A stretch of DNA of 36,119 bases from contig JAFDVU010000060.1 of assembly GCA_018268835.1 (NCBI GenBank), positions 1-36,119 on the forward strand, in the 5' to 3' direction. Positions 21,200 through 28,456 of the stretch are shown piece after piece. Each line of letters opens with the position of its first letter. Positions within the stretch are counted from its first letter, which is position 1. Both the position numbers and the translations under genes were made by a program. The notes beneath the pieces are model-generated. The model made no database searches and was not told where the DNA came from. It saw nothing but the letters and a program-made list of their open reading frames with translations. This DNA comes from Acidobacteriota bacterium. GTDB lineage: Bacteria > Acidobacteriota > Terriglobia > Bryobacterales > Bryobacteraceae.

Positions 21200-23053
21200 A
21201 TGCAAACCCTCCGTGCGGCATCCTCCCGCTTCTCCGCCAACCCTCTGAGCCTCACGGCCTGTCTGCTGCTGTGGTACCTGCTGACCTACGTGCTGCTGCC
21301 CGTCCTCCCCATCCGGACGGGGCTCGACGAGTCCTGGCGCGCATTCCTGACCTGGGCGTTCGAACACCACCGTCAATTCGGCACCGAAGTGATCTTCTCT
21401 TACGGCCCGTGGGGATTCCTGCTGGAGCCGAGAGGCCCCATCTCGGTGTACCCGTGGCAGATCGCTGGAAGGTCGGTGCTGGCAGCCGCGGCCGCCGGCG
21501 GGATCGGCCTGCTGGCTGAATCCTGGATCCGCTCCGCCCCGGCACGCTGGATCTGGGCTGCGGCCATCGCGATCCTGGCCGAACCCGCTACCCTCATACC
21601 TGTCCTGCTCTTTCTGGCAACCATGCCGGCAGCCGCCGGTCCGCGCTGGAAGCGCGCGGTGCTTCCGATCCTTGCCTTTGCCACCGGCCTCTCCGCGTGC
21701 GCCAAGTTCACCGGCTTCCTGCTCATGATCGCGCTGCTTCCGGTCCTGGCCATCCGCCGGACCTGGGCGTGGACGGCGGCAGCGAGCACGGCGGCGTTCC
21801 TTCTCTGCTGGCTCACCGCCGGACAGGTGCTGTCCAACCTGCCGGCTTTCGTGAAAGAGTCCCTGGAGTTCGCCTCGGGATACAGTACCGCGATGGTCGC
21901 CGGACTGCCCCTGGTGGTGCTCCCCATGGCGCTGTGCATCTGCGGATTGCCGGTGATCCACTTCGCCATTCAGTCGCCGCCCCTGCGCGGATGGGAAGCC
22001 CTGGTGCGTTTCGGGTGGCTCGCCGGCTGCGAGTTTCTGATCTTCCGCCACGGACTCATTCGCAGCGACCCGCCGCATTTCTACATGGCCTTCGTCACCG
22101 GCGCCATCCCGATTGCGATCCTGCTGATCGCCATCCCGAACGCGGCGATGGAGCACGCCGCCCCGCGCTGGAGAGCGTCCTATAGCGGCCTCGTCCTGGG
22201 ATCGCTCGCGGTGTCGCTACTTTATTCCCAGGTTGCGGTGGCGGAACGATGGGGATTGTTCGAGGAATCGCTGCGGCTCTATCCCGCGTACGCGCGCCGG
22301 TTGTTCGCGCCCGCGCCGCAGCCGCGCGCGGCGGCGCCTGCCGCAACCACCGTGGATGTCTTCCCTGACGAACTCTCCTACGTGCTGTGCACGGGGTTGG
22401 CCGTGCGCAACCGCCCCGTATTTCAATCCTACGGCGCGTACACCAGCGGCCTCTGCCGGAAGAACGCTGCGTTCCTGGAAGGCCCGGACGCCGCCGGCAC
22501 CATCTACTTTCAGCCCTATACCATCGACAACCGCTACCCGACCATGGAAGACAACCTGTCCTGGCGATTGCTCCTCACCCGCTATGAACCTTCCGGGGTG
22601 CGCGACGGATATCTGGTGCTGCGGCGCCGCGCGACGACGGCGCCGGCCCGCATGACCGCCATTCTCGATCGCCGCGTGCGCACCGGCGAGTTCGTCGACA
22701 TCCCCGCCGCTCCCGGAGCACTCATCTGGGCCGAGTTCGATATCCAACGCACGTTCACCGGACACCTGCTGGATCTTCTCTACCGCAAGGACAAGATGGC
22801 CCTGCGGGTGGAGACCAGCGGCGGCGCGGCCGATTTCACCCTGCTCGATGAGACCGCCGCAGTCGGCTTCCTGCTCTCGCCCTACGTCAACAGCGTGGGT
22901 ACCATGCAAACGCTGTACGAACCCGAGGCGCACCGCGCCCCCGCCGCCGGCGTGCGGCGCTTCACAATCCTCCGCGACCGCGCCTCGGCGATCGGGTATG
23001 AGGCCACGGTCGGAATCCGGCTCTACCGCCTGGCGATCGGCCCTTCGGATTAG
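21200..23053 (+). CDS. polytopic membrane protein, GT-C glycosyltransferase-like
   Basis: 617 residues from ATG 21200; GTG 21188 in the same frame is possible, and neither has a ribosome site. About eight to ten membrane helices fill the first 350 residues, starting with LTACLLLWYLLTYVLLPVLP. The first external loop reads TGLDESWRAFLTWAFEHHRQFG then EVIFSYGPWGF. An acidic pair right after helix 1 followed by a conserved-looking loop is the layout of GT-C lipid-linked sugar transferases. The last 250 residues are soluble, beta-rich and probably periplasmic. No specific family is recognised and the substrate is unknown. It is followed by a VWA gene on the same strand 103 bases later. Confidence 0.7.
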   Translation: MQTLRAASSRFSANPLSLTACLLLWYLLTYVLLPVLPIRTGLDESWRAFLTWAFEHHRQFGTEVIFSYGPWGFLLEPRGPISVYPWQIAGRSVLAAAAAGGIGLLAESWIRSAPARWIWAAAIAILAEPATLIPVLLFLATMPAAAGPRWKRAVLPILAFATGLSACAKFTGFLLMIALLPVLAIRRTWAWTAAASTAAFLLCWLTAGQVLSNLPAFVKESLEFASGYSTAMVAGLPLVVLPMALCICGLPVIHFAIQSPPLRGWEALVRFGWLAGCEFLIFRHGLIRSDPPHFYMAFVTGAIPIAILLIAIPNAAMEHAAPRWRASYSGLVLGSLAVSLLYSQVAVAERWGLFEESLRLYPAYARRLFAPAPQPRAAAPAATTVDVFPDELSYVLCTGLAVRNRPVFQSYGAYTSGLCRKNAAFLEGPDAAGTIYFQPYTIDNRYPTMEDNLSWRLLLTRYEPSGVRDGYLVLRRRATTAPARMTAILDRRVRTGEFVDIPAAPGALIWAEFDIQRTFTGHLLDLLYRKDKMALRVETSGGAADFTLLDETAAVGFLLSPYVNSVGTMQTLYEPEAHRAPAAGVRRFTILRDRASAIGYEATVGIRLYRLAIGPSD

Positions 23054-23156
23054 GCTCCCTTTCGGCGCCCGCGCCGGAAAGTTCCGCAAAATTCCGCCGT
23101 CCCGCGGTGGCGATCCGTGGTAACCCGGCGCCCGCGGCGCGCATCGTTAATGGCAC

Positions 23157-24275
23157 ATGGCACTCGAGCGACATCTGTCCCGGCGCGCCCTGCTGGCCGC
23201 GCTCGGCGCCTGGCCCGCGGCGCGCCTCTTGCGCGGGCAGCAAACCGCCTCGCCGCCCAAGGACGCCCCTACCTTCTCCGCCGGCGTGAAAGTGGTCAAC
23301 CTCTTCGCTACCGTTCGCGACAAGAAAGGCGCCATCGTCAAGGACCTCACCAAGGATGACTTTCTGCTCGACGAAGACGGCGCCGCCCAGACCATCACCT
23401 ACTTCTCGCGCGAGAGCAACCTGCCCCTCACCCTCGGCCTCCTCGTCGATACCAGCGGCAGCCAGCGCCGCCTCATCGACGAAGAGCGCGCCGCCAGCTA
23501 CAAGTTCTTCGAACAGGTGCTGCGCGAGGATAAGGACGTCGCCTTCGTCATCCACTTCGATTTCGAAGTCGAACTGCTGCAGGACATCACTGCCAGCCGC
23601 AAGCTCCTCGAAAAAGCGCTGGAGGAATTGCAGGCGCCCCAGCAGTTGCAGCGTCGTCAGTCCGGCGGCGGATATCCTCCAGGCGGAGGCTACCCGGGCG
23701 GAGGCGGACGCGGTTATCCAGGCGGCGGACGGCGCCAGGGCGGCGGCACCGACCTCTACGACGCCGTCATGCTGGCCAGCGACGAACTCATGAAGAAGCA
23801 GTCCGGACGCAAGGCCCTGATCCTGCTCACCGACGGCGTGGACACCGGCAGCAAGGTCACCCTCAACACCGCCATCGAATCCGCGCAGCGCGCCGACACC
23901 CTGGTCTACGGCGTGCTCTTCGAGGATCCCGAAGCCTACGGAGGCGGCCCCGGCGGCATCCTGTTCCCCGGCGGCATGGGACGCGGACGGCGCGGCGGCA
24001 TGGGACGCCCCATGCCCGGCGGCGGCATGGATCGCGCCAACGGCAAGAAGGTGCTGGAACAGATTTCCCGCGAAACCGGCGGACGCATGTTCCAGGTTTC
24101 GAAGAAACTGCCGCTCGCGGACATCTACAGCCAGATCGAAGAAGACCTACGCAACCAGTACAGCCTGGGCTACTCGCCGCCCGCTACCGCCGCCGGGGGA
24201 TACCGCCACATCCATCTCACCACCAGACAGAAGGGCTTGATTGTGCAGACCCGCGAAGGCTACTATCCCACATAG
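23157..24275 (+). CDS. Tat-exported VWA-domain protein with Gly/Tyr-rich insert
   Basis: 372 residues. Twin-arginine signal RHLSRRALLAALGAWPAARLL at the N-terminus. The family lead-in is VNLFATVRDKKGAIVKDLTKDDFLLDEDG. The VWA domain has MIDAS DTSGS (Asp98, Ser100, Ser102), GGTDLYDAV (Thr198) and LILLTDGVDTG (Asp226). Two low-complexity inserts break the domain: residues about 169-197 (GGGYPPGGGYPGGGGRGYPGGG) and about 250-282 (GGPGG ... GRGRRGGMGRPMPGGGMD). The end QYSLGYSPP ... REGYYPT is typical of the acidobacterial VWFA-related family. It is a paralogue of the 15840-16814 protein, which lacks the inserts. I see no Shine-Dalgarno; an overlapping ATG at 23150 is out of frame. Confidence 0.9.
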   Translation: MALERHLSRRALLAALGAWPAARLLRGQQTASPPKDAPTFSAGVKVVNLFATVRDKKGAIVKDLTKDDFLLDEDGAAQTITYFSRESNLPLTLGLLVDTSGSQRRLIDEERAASYKFFEQVLREDKDVAFVIHFDFEVELLQDITASRKLLEKALEELQAPQQLQRRQSGGGYPPGGGYPGGGGRGYPGGGRRQGGGTDLYDAVMLASDELMKKQSGRKALILLTDGVDTGSKVTLNTAIESAQRADTLVYGVLFEDPEAYGGGPGGILFPGGMGRGRRGGMGRPMPGGGMDRANGKKVLEQISRETGGRMFQVSKKLPLADIYSQIEEDLRNQYSLGYSPPATAAGGYRHIHLTTRQKGLIVQTREGYYPT

Positions 24276-24291
24276 AGGGGGCCCTCGCATT

Positions 24292-25020
24292 TTGTTTCCC
24301 TACGACCCGCAAATTCTCGCCGCCGTGTCGGCGCCCGCGCCCGCGGTGGCCGACATATTGCGCGCCATGGAGACCATCGACGGCGTCTGCCGCGACACCG
24401 ACGGCCTGAAGTGGTTCAACCGGCTCTACCTCCAGGTGACCGGGGCCGTGAAGACGCGCATCGCCGACGGCGGCTTCACCGATACGGACTGGCTGGCGCG
24501 CCTGGATGTCGAATTCGCCGCACTGTACTTCTCCGCCCTGCGTTCGGCGCTCTCCGGAGGCGCCGCGCCCGGCTGCTGGCGCGCGGTGTTCGACCGCCGC
24601 GGCGAGGCCGCCATCGCGCGCATCCAGTTCGCACTCGCCGGCATCAACGCCCACATCAATCACGATCTCCCCTTCGCCATCGTCAACGCCTGCCGCACCG
24701 CCGGAATCGCGCCCTCCCACGCGCTGCCCGAGTACGCCGACTACACCCGGGTGAACTCCACGCTGGATGCCCTCGTAGAAACCGCGAAGCAGGAATTCAA
24801 CGTCCGCCTGCCGGGCGATACGCTGCCCGCCGTCTCTCACCTGGAAGAAACAGTCGCCGCTTTTAGCGTCAGCGCCGCGCGCGAAGCCGCCTGGAACCAG
24901 GCCGAGATGCTGTGGGCCATCCGCAGCTTTCCGGCTCTCACCGCGCGCGCCGGAGAAGCCCTGGACGGCCTCGCCGCGCTGGCCGGTAAGACCCTGCTCG
25001 TGCCCGTCCCGGCCCCCTGA
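24292..25020 (+). CDS. DUF5995-family protein
   Basis: About 242 residues if started at TTG 24292; GAGGGG lies about 13 bases upstream. The next in-frame ATG is 24367 and would remove conserved-looking residues, so the exact start is uncertain. Family features visible: TDGLKWFNRLYLQVT, GGFTDTDWLARLDVEFAALYF, WRAVF, and the central GINAHINHDLPFAIV, then EYADYTRVNSTLDALV. The histidine-rich NAHINHDL motif could bind a metal. The protein is cytoplasmic and all-helical by appearance; function is unknown. It begins 16 bases after the VWA stop, so it is probably co-transcribed, and converges with the biotin carrier gene. Confidence 0.8.
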   Translation: MFPYDPQILAAVSAPAPAVADILRAMETIDGVCRDTDGLKWFNRLYLQVTGAVKTRIADGGFTDTDWLARLDVEFAALYFSALRSALSGGAAPGCWRAVFDRRGEAAIARIQFALAGINAHINHDLPFAIVNACRTAGIAPSHALPEYADYTRVNSTLDALVETAKQEFNVRLPGDTLPAVSHLEETVAAFSVSAAREAAWNQAEMLWAIRSFPALTARAGEALDGLAALAGKTLLVPVPAP

Positions 25021-25025
25021 TCGCG

Positions 25026-25523
25026 TTACCCGACGGTAGCCAGCACGTCGCCAGCGGCGACCGTGGCGCCTTCCTGCGTCGAAAGCGCCAGCACCCTGCC
25101 GGCGCGGTCCGCCTTCAGTTCGTTCTGCATCTTCATGGCCTCCACCACGACGATGCCCTGCCCCGGCGCGACCTCATCACCTTCGACCGCGAGCACGCGC
25201 ACCACCTTCCCGGGCATGGGACTGGCGATCGTCTGCACGCCCTCGCCGCTTCCTCCGGCGCCCGTGCGCGACCAGCGGCGCGGATCGCGCACCACCACGT
25301 CGAAGCGGAACCCGTCGATCGTGACCGCCAGTCCGGCGGGCGATTCGCTCACGAACACGTCGTAGCTGCGCCCGTCGATCAGGATCGAGTACACGCCCGG
25401 CTCGGGCGTTTCCACGTGCGCCGCGCGCTCCGGCTCGCCATCCACACGGAAGCGGCAGGCGGGCGCTGGAGCGAGCACCTCCACGGTGCAATCGCTCCCG
25501 TTGACACTGAGTTCGCGCTTCAT
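25026..25523 (-). CDS. biotin carboxyl carrier protein
   Basis: 165 residues. The N-terminal 80 residues form a beta-rich linker domain seen in acyl-CoA carboxylase carriers (YSILIDGRSYDVFV, FRFDVVVRDPRRW). A Gly-rich hinge leads to the biotinyl domain at about 97-165: IASPMPGKVVRVLAVEGDEV, then VVVEAMKMQNEL with biotin acceptor Lys131. The start overlaps the biotin carboxylase stop by four bases (ATGA). The carrier moves CO2 from the carboxylase to a carboxyltransferase, which is not in this window. Confidence 0.95.
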   Translation of the reverse strand: MKRELSVNGSDCTVEVLAPAPACRFRVDGEPERAAHVETPEPGVYSILIDGRSYDVFVSESPAGLAVTIDGFRFDVVVRDPRRWSRTGAGGSGEGVQTIASPMPGKVVRVLAVEGDEVAPGQGIVVVEAMKMQNELKADRAGRVLALSTQEGATVAAGDVLATVG

Positions 25524-27007
25524 CGCAGCAAGTCCCTTCTGCCGGCGGCGAGCCAGCGGCTGGAATCCCGCGGCGGCGCCGGCCCTTCAGACTGCCGCGT
25601 GTGCAGCGCGGCGGCCAGCGCCGCGACCGCGGCGAGTCCGTCAGGCGGCGCCGGCGGCGGCGTGCGCGCGAAGAATTCGTCGATGAAGCCGGTATGCAGA
25701 TGTCCGGCGCGGAACTCCGGGTCTTCCAGGATCTGCCGGAAGAAGGCGATGTTGGTGCGGATGCCGCCCACATCGTACTCGCGCAGCGCGCGGATCATGC
25801 GCGCGATCGCCGCATCCCGCGTATCGGCCCACACCGCCAGCTTCGCCAGCAGCGGATCGTACTCCATCGGCACCGTCCAGCCGTCGTACACGCAGCCGTC
25901 CAGCCGCACTCCCGGACCGTGCGGGCGCGTCAGCCGCGTGATCCGGCCCGGATACGGCAGGAAGTGGTTGTACGGATCCTCCGCGTAGATGCGGCATTCG
26001 ATGGCCGATCCGCGCCACGAAACCTGCTCCTGCGCGATCTCCAGCCGCCGCCCCGCGGCGATCTCCACCTGCAACCGTACCAGGTCCAGCCCGGTCACGA
26101 GTTCGGTGATCGGATGCTCCACCTGCAGGCGCGTGTTCATCTCCAGGAAGTAGAAGCGGCGCTCCGCGTCCACCAGGAACTCCACTGTGCCCGCGTTGTA
26201 GTAGCCCGCCGCGCGGGCCGCGCGCTTGGCCGCCTCGCCCATCTCGTGCCGCATTTCGGGATGCAGCGCGACCAGCGGCGACGGGCTCTCTTCGATCACC
26301 TTCTGATGCCGCCGCTGGATGGAGCACTCGCGCTCGCCAAGGTGGATCATGTGGCCATGGCGGTCGCCCAGAATCTGGATCTCGATGTGGCGCGGCCGCT
26401 CCACCAACTTCTCCACGTAGACCTCGGCGCTGGAAAACGCGCGCGCCGCCTCGCTCGCGGCATCGCGCAGCGCGGCCTCGAGGTCGCTCTCCCGGCCCAC
26501 CACCCGCATGCCCTTGCCGCCGCCCCCGGCCACCGCCTTGAGCAGCACCGGGTAGCCGTGCTCGCGTCCGAACTCGCGGGCTTCGTCGAGCGTGACTCCG
26601 TGCGCCGTCCCCGGCACCACGGGCGCGCCGCCGGCGATGGCCGCTGCGCGTCCGGCCGTCTTCGACCCCATCGCCCGGATGGAGGCCGCCGAGGGGCCGA
26701 TGAACACGATCCCGGCGTCCTCGCACGCCGCGGCGAACTCCGCGTTTTCGCTGAGGAAGCCGTACCCGGGATGAATCGCCTCGGCCCCGTGCCTGCGCGC
26801 GGCGTCCAGTATCCGGTCGATGCGCAGGTAACTCTCGGCGCTCGGCGCGGGACCGATGTGCTCGGCCTCGTCGGCCATGCGTACGTGGTGCGAGGTGCGG
26901 TCGGCGTCGCTGTAGACCGCGACGCTGGCGATCCCCATCTCACGCAGCGTGCGGATCACGCGCAGCGCGATCTCGCCCCGGTTGGCGATCAGAACCTTGC
27001 GGAACAC
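25520..27007 (-). CDS. accC: biotin carboxylase subunit of an acyl-CoA (acetyl/propionyl-CoA) carboxylase
   Basis: 495 residues with a GTG start. N-terminal domain FRKVLIANRGEIALRVIRT; ATP-grasp with GGGGKGM (161-167), ERECSIQRRHQKVIEE (225-240) and EMNTRLQVEHPITE (289-302). C-terminal domain with ECRIYAEDP. It catalyses ATP-dependent carboxylation of biotin on the partner carrier encoded immediately downstream. The 45-residue C-terminal tail beyond the family core (EFFARTPPPAPPDG ...) is longer than E. coli AccC, as in acyl-CoA carboxylase alpha subunits, but here the carrier domain is a separate protein. There is no Shine-Dalgarno; TACAAT ends seven bases before the GTG, so the mRNA may be leaderless. 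Confidence 0.95.
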   Translation of the reverse strand: MFRKVLIANRGEIALRVIRTLREMGIASVAVYSDADRTSHHVRMADEAEHIGPAPSAESYLRIDRILDAARRHGAEAIHPGYGFLSENAEFAAACEDAGIVFIGPSAASIRAMGSKTAGRAAAIAGGAPVVPGTAHGVTLDEAREFGREHGYPVLLKAVAGGGGKGMRVVGRESDLEAALRDAASEAARAFSSAEVYVEKLVERPRHIEIQILGDRHGHMIHLGERECSIQRRHQKVIEESPSPLVALHPEMRHEMGEAAKRAARAAGYYNAGTVEFLVDAERRFYFLEMNTRLQVEHPITELVTGLDLVRLQVEIAAGRRLEIAQEQVSWRGSAIECRIYAEDPYNHFLPYPGRITRLTRPHGPGVRLDGCVYDGWTVPMEYDPLLAKLAVWADTRDAAIARMIRALREYDVGGIRTNIAFFRQILEDPEFRAGHLHTGFIDEFFARTPPPAPPDGLAAVAALAAALHTRQSEGPAPPRDSSRWLAAGRRDLLR

Positions 27008-27014
27008 ACGAGAG

Positions 27015-27020
27015 ATTGTA
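27015..27020 (-). promoter_or_regulatory. -10 box of the carboxylase operon (leaderless candidate)
   Basis: TACAAT on the minus strand, seven bases before GTG 27007. No ribosome binding site is present between them and no clear -35 is visible. Confidence 0.45.
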
Positions 27021-27100
27021 GCAGGAGGGTCTGGCTCCGCCGGGCCGTAATGGAAGTACCGGCGCCGGTACTGGTATGGCCCGGCCCGGGAGACGCAGGC

Positions 27101-27106
27101 TATACT
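27101..27106 (+). promoter_or_regulatory. -10 box of the coiled-coil/fur unit
   Basis: TATACT in a very GC-rich context; the predicted start is near 27113. The leader of about 44 bases ends with GGGGAGGGAAC just before ATG 27157. The -35 is not recognisable. Confidence 0.5.
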
Positions 27107-27156
27107 TTCACATGCACCGGCGCGCCCGGCCAGTCTTCGCGCGCCGGGGAGGGAAC

Positions 27157-27891
27157 ATGATACAGCTACCCGAATGTCACGTGCCGAGCCGCGCCGCCTG
27201 GGAGAAGATCCGCAAGACCGCCGAGGGGAAGTCCGGCCTGTCCAAAGTAAGTATGGGCAAGAGCCTGGACGCCTTTCACGCCGCCGCCGTGAAGAGCGCC
27301 AACACCGATAACCTGGCTCCCCTGAACCAGGCTATCTCCACGCTCAACACCGCGGCGAAAAGCTACCTGGAAGATGTCAAGAAGCTGAAGAAGTATCCCA
27401 AGCTGGAGAACGCCGTCAACCAGGAGATCATCGGCAAGCTCAGCGCCTTCGTCAAGAACATGGAGCAGGCCGCCCGCCAGGCCCAGGCCGAGATCAACCG
27501 CGTGGAGCACGAGATCGGCAACCGCATCGACATGGTCAAGCGGACCACCACCGAATGCAACAGCCGCCTCAACCCGGTTCTGGAAGATTTCGAGGACATG
27601 GTCGAAAAGTACAAGTTCGGCGTCCCGAAGAACGATGTGGCCACGGTCACGCAAAAGGTGAAGCAGTATGCCGGCCAGTTGGACGCCTTCAAGAAGGCGG
27701 TCGCCGAACTGGACAAGGCGCTGGTCGAAGTCATCACCGCGAACATCCGGGACCACCGCCCGGTCATCGACAAGCTCAACGGGGAACTCGGCCAGGCCAA
27801 GGAACGCATCAAGAAGACCAACACGGCGATCAACCTCGGGCTGGGCCGGACCATTGAAATCGGCACGTATCTCAAGACGGTCGTCGGCTAA
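27157..27891 (+). CDS. cytoplasmic helical (coiled-coil) protein of unknown function
   Basis: 244 residues. ATG 27157 has GGAGG at good spacing; the frame upstream of it is not gene-like. There is no signal or membrane segment. The sequence is almost entirely amphipathic helix, rich in Lys, Ala, Glu and Asn, with long heptad-like stretches at about 55-130 and 165-230 (LENAVNQEIIGKLSAFVKNM, QAQAEINRVEHEIGNRIDMV, QLDAFKKAVAELDKALVEVI). It could be a scaffold or a partner of the downstream phosphatase. I recognise no family. The fur gene follows 38 bases later with its own -10 box, so co-transcription is partial at most. Confidence 0.75.
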   Translation: MIQLPECHVPSRAAWEKIRKTAEGKSGLSKVSMGKSLDAFHAAAVKSANTDNLAPLNQAISTLNTAAKSYLEDVKKLKKYPKLENAVNQEIIGKLSAFVKNMEQAARQAQAEINRVEHEIGNRIDMVKRTTTECNSRLNPVLEDFEDMVEKYKFGVPKNDVATVTQKVKQYAGQLDAFKKAVAELDKALVEVITANIRDHRPVIDKLNGELGQAKERIKKTNTAINLGLGRTIEIGTYLKTVVG

Positions 27892-27908
27892 ATCGGGATC
27901 CGCCCTGC

Positions 27909-27929
27909 TAGAATTGGAGAGTCTCCAAT
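27909..27929 (+). promoter_or_regulatory. fur-family autoregulatory palindrome and promoter overlap
   Basis: ATTGGAGA-G-TCTCCAAT (27913-27929) is a perfect 8-1-8 palindrome whose last base touches the fur ATG at 27930. The -10 box TAGAAT (27909-27914) overlaps its left end. The GGAG used as ribosome site (27916-27919) is inside the left arm and would pair with TCTCC in the right arm. A repressor bound here would block transcription, and an RNA hairpin could also limit translation. Confidence 0.6.
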
Positions 27930-28454
27930 ATGGCGCAGGACACGACCGAAGGTTCGCTCAAAGAACGTGGGGTGCGCCTCACCCGCCAGCGGCAGATTCT
28001 GCTCGAACTCATCGATAAGACCGGCGAGCACCTCGACGCCGAACGCCTCTTCCAGATGGCCAAGGAGCGCGACCCGAAGATCAACCGGGTCACCGTCTAC
28101 CGCACCTTGAAGATGCTCAAAAGCGGCGGCCTGGTGGATGAACTCGACCTGATGCACTACGGCGGCGACCAGCATTACTACGAGACCCGCCTCAAGCAGG
28201 AACACGCGCACATCATCTGCCTGCGCTGCGGCAAGGTGGAAGAGTTCTTCGGCGAACCGCTGCAGCGGCTGCGCAAACAGATCGAAAGCCACTTCGGATT
28301 CCAGATCCTGCTGGCGCGCACCGAGGTGGGTGGGTATTGTTCCCACTGCCAGACGCTGCGCGCGCGCGAGGTGGAAGAGTTGCGCGAAAGCCTCTCCGGC
28401 GGCGCCAGGCCGGACAAGCCCCCCGCGCGGCGTCCGCGGACGCGCCGAAGCTGA
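27930..28454 (+). CDS. Fur-family metal-responsive regulator
   Basis: 174 residues, slightly longer than usual because of a basic Pro/Arg-rich tail (PDKPPARRPRTRRS). N-terminal winged helix: RLTRQRQILLELIDKTGEHLDAERLF and INRVTVYRTLKMLKSGGLVDE. C-terminal dimer/metal domain: QHYYETRLKQEHAHIICLRCGKVEEF with His82, His92 and His94, and structural zinc pairs Cys97/Cys100 and Cys137/Cys140. Whether it is Fur, PerR or Zur cannot be decided; a PerR/Fur type is plausible. It is preceded by a perfect palindrome suited to autoregulation. The next gene, a PP2C phosphatase, starts two bases after its stop. Confidence 0.93.
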   Translation: MAQDTTEGSLKERGVRLTRQRQILLELIDKTGEHLDAERLFQMAKERDPKINRVTVYRTLKMLKSGGLVDELDLMHYGGDQHYYETRLKQEHAHIICLRCGKVEEFFGEPLQRLRKQIESHFGFQILLARTEVGGYCSHCQTLRAREVEELRESLSGGARPDKPPARRPRTRRS

Positions 28455-28456
28455 AC

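Noticed and set aside
25601..27160. 519-codon frame antisense to biotin carboxylase
   Set aside because: Shadow of accC, no recognisable domain.
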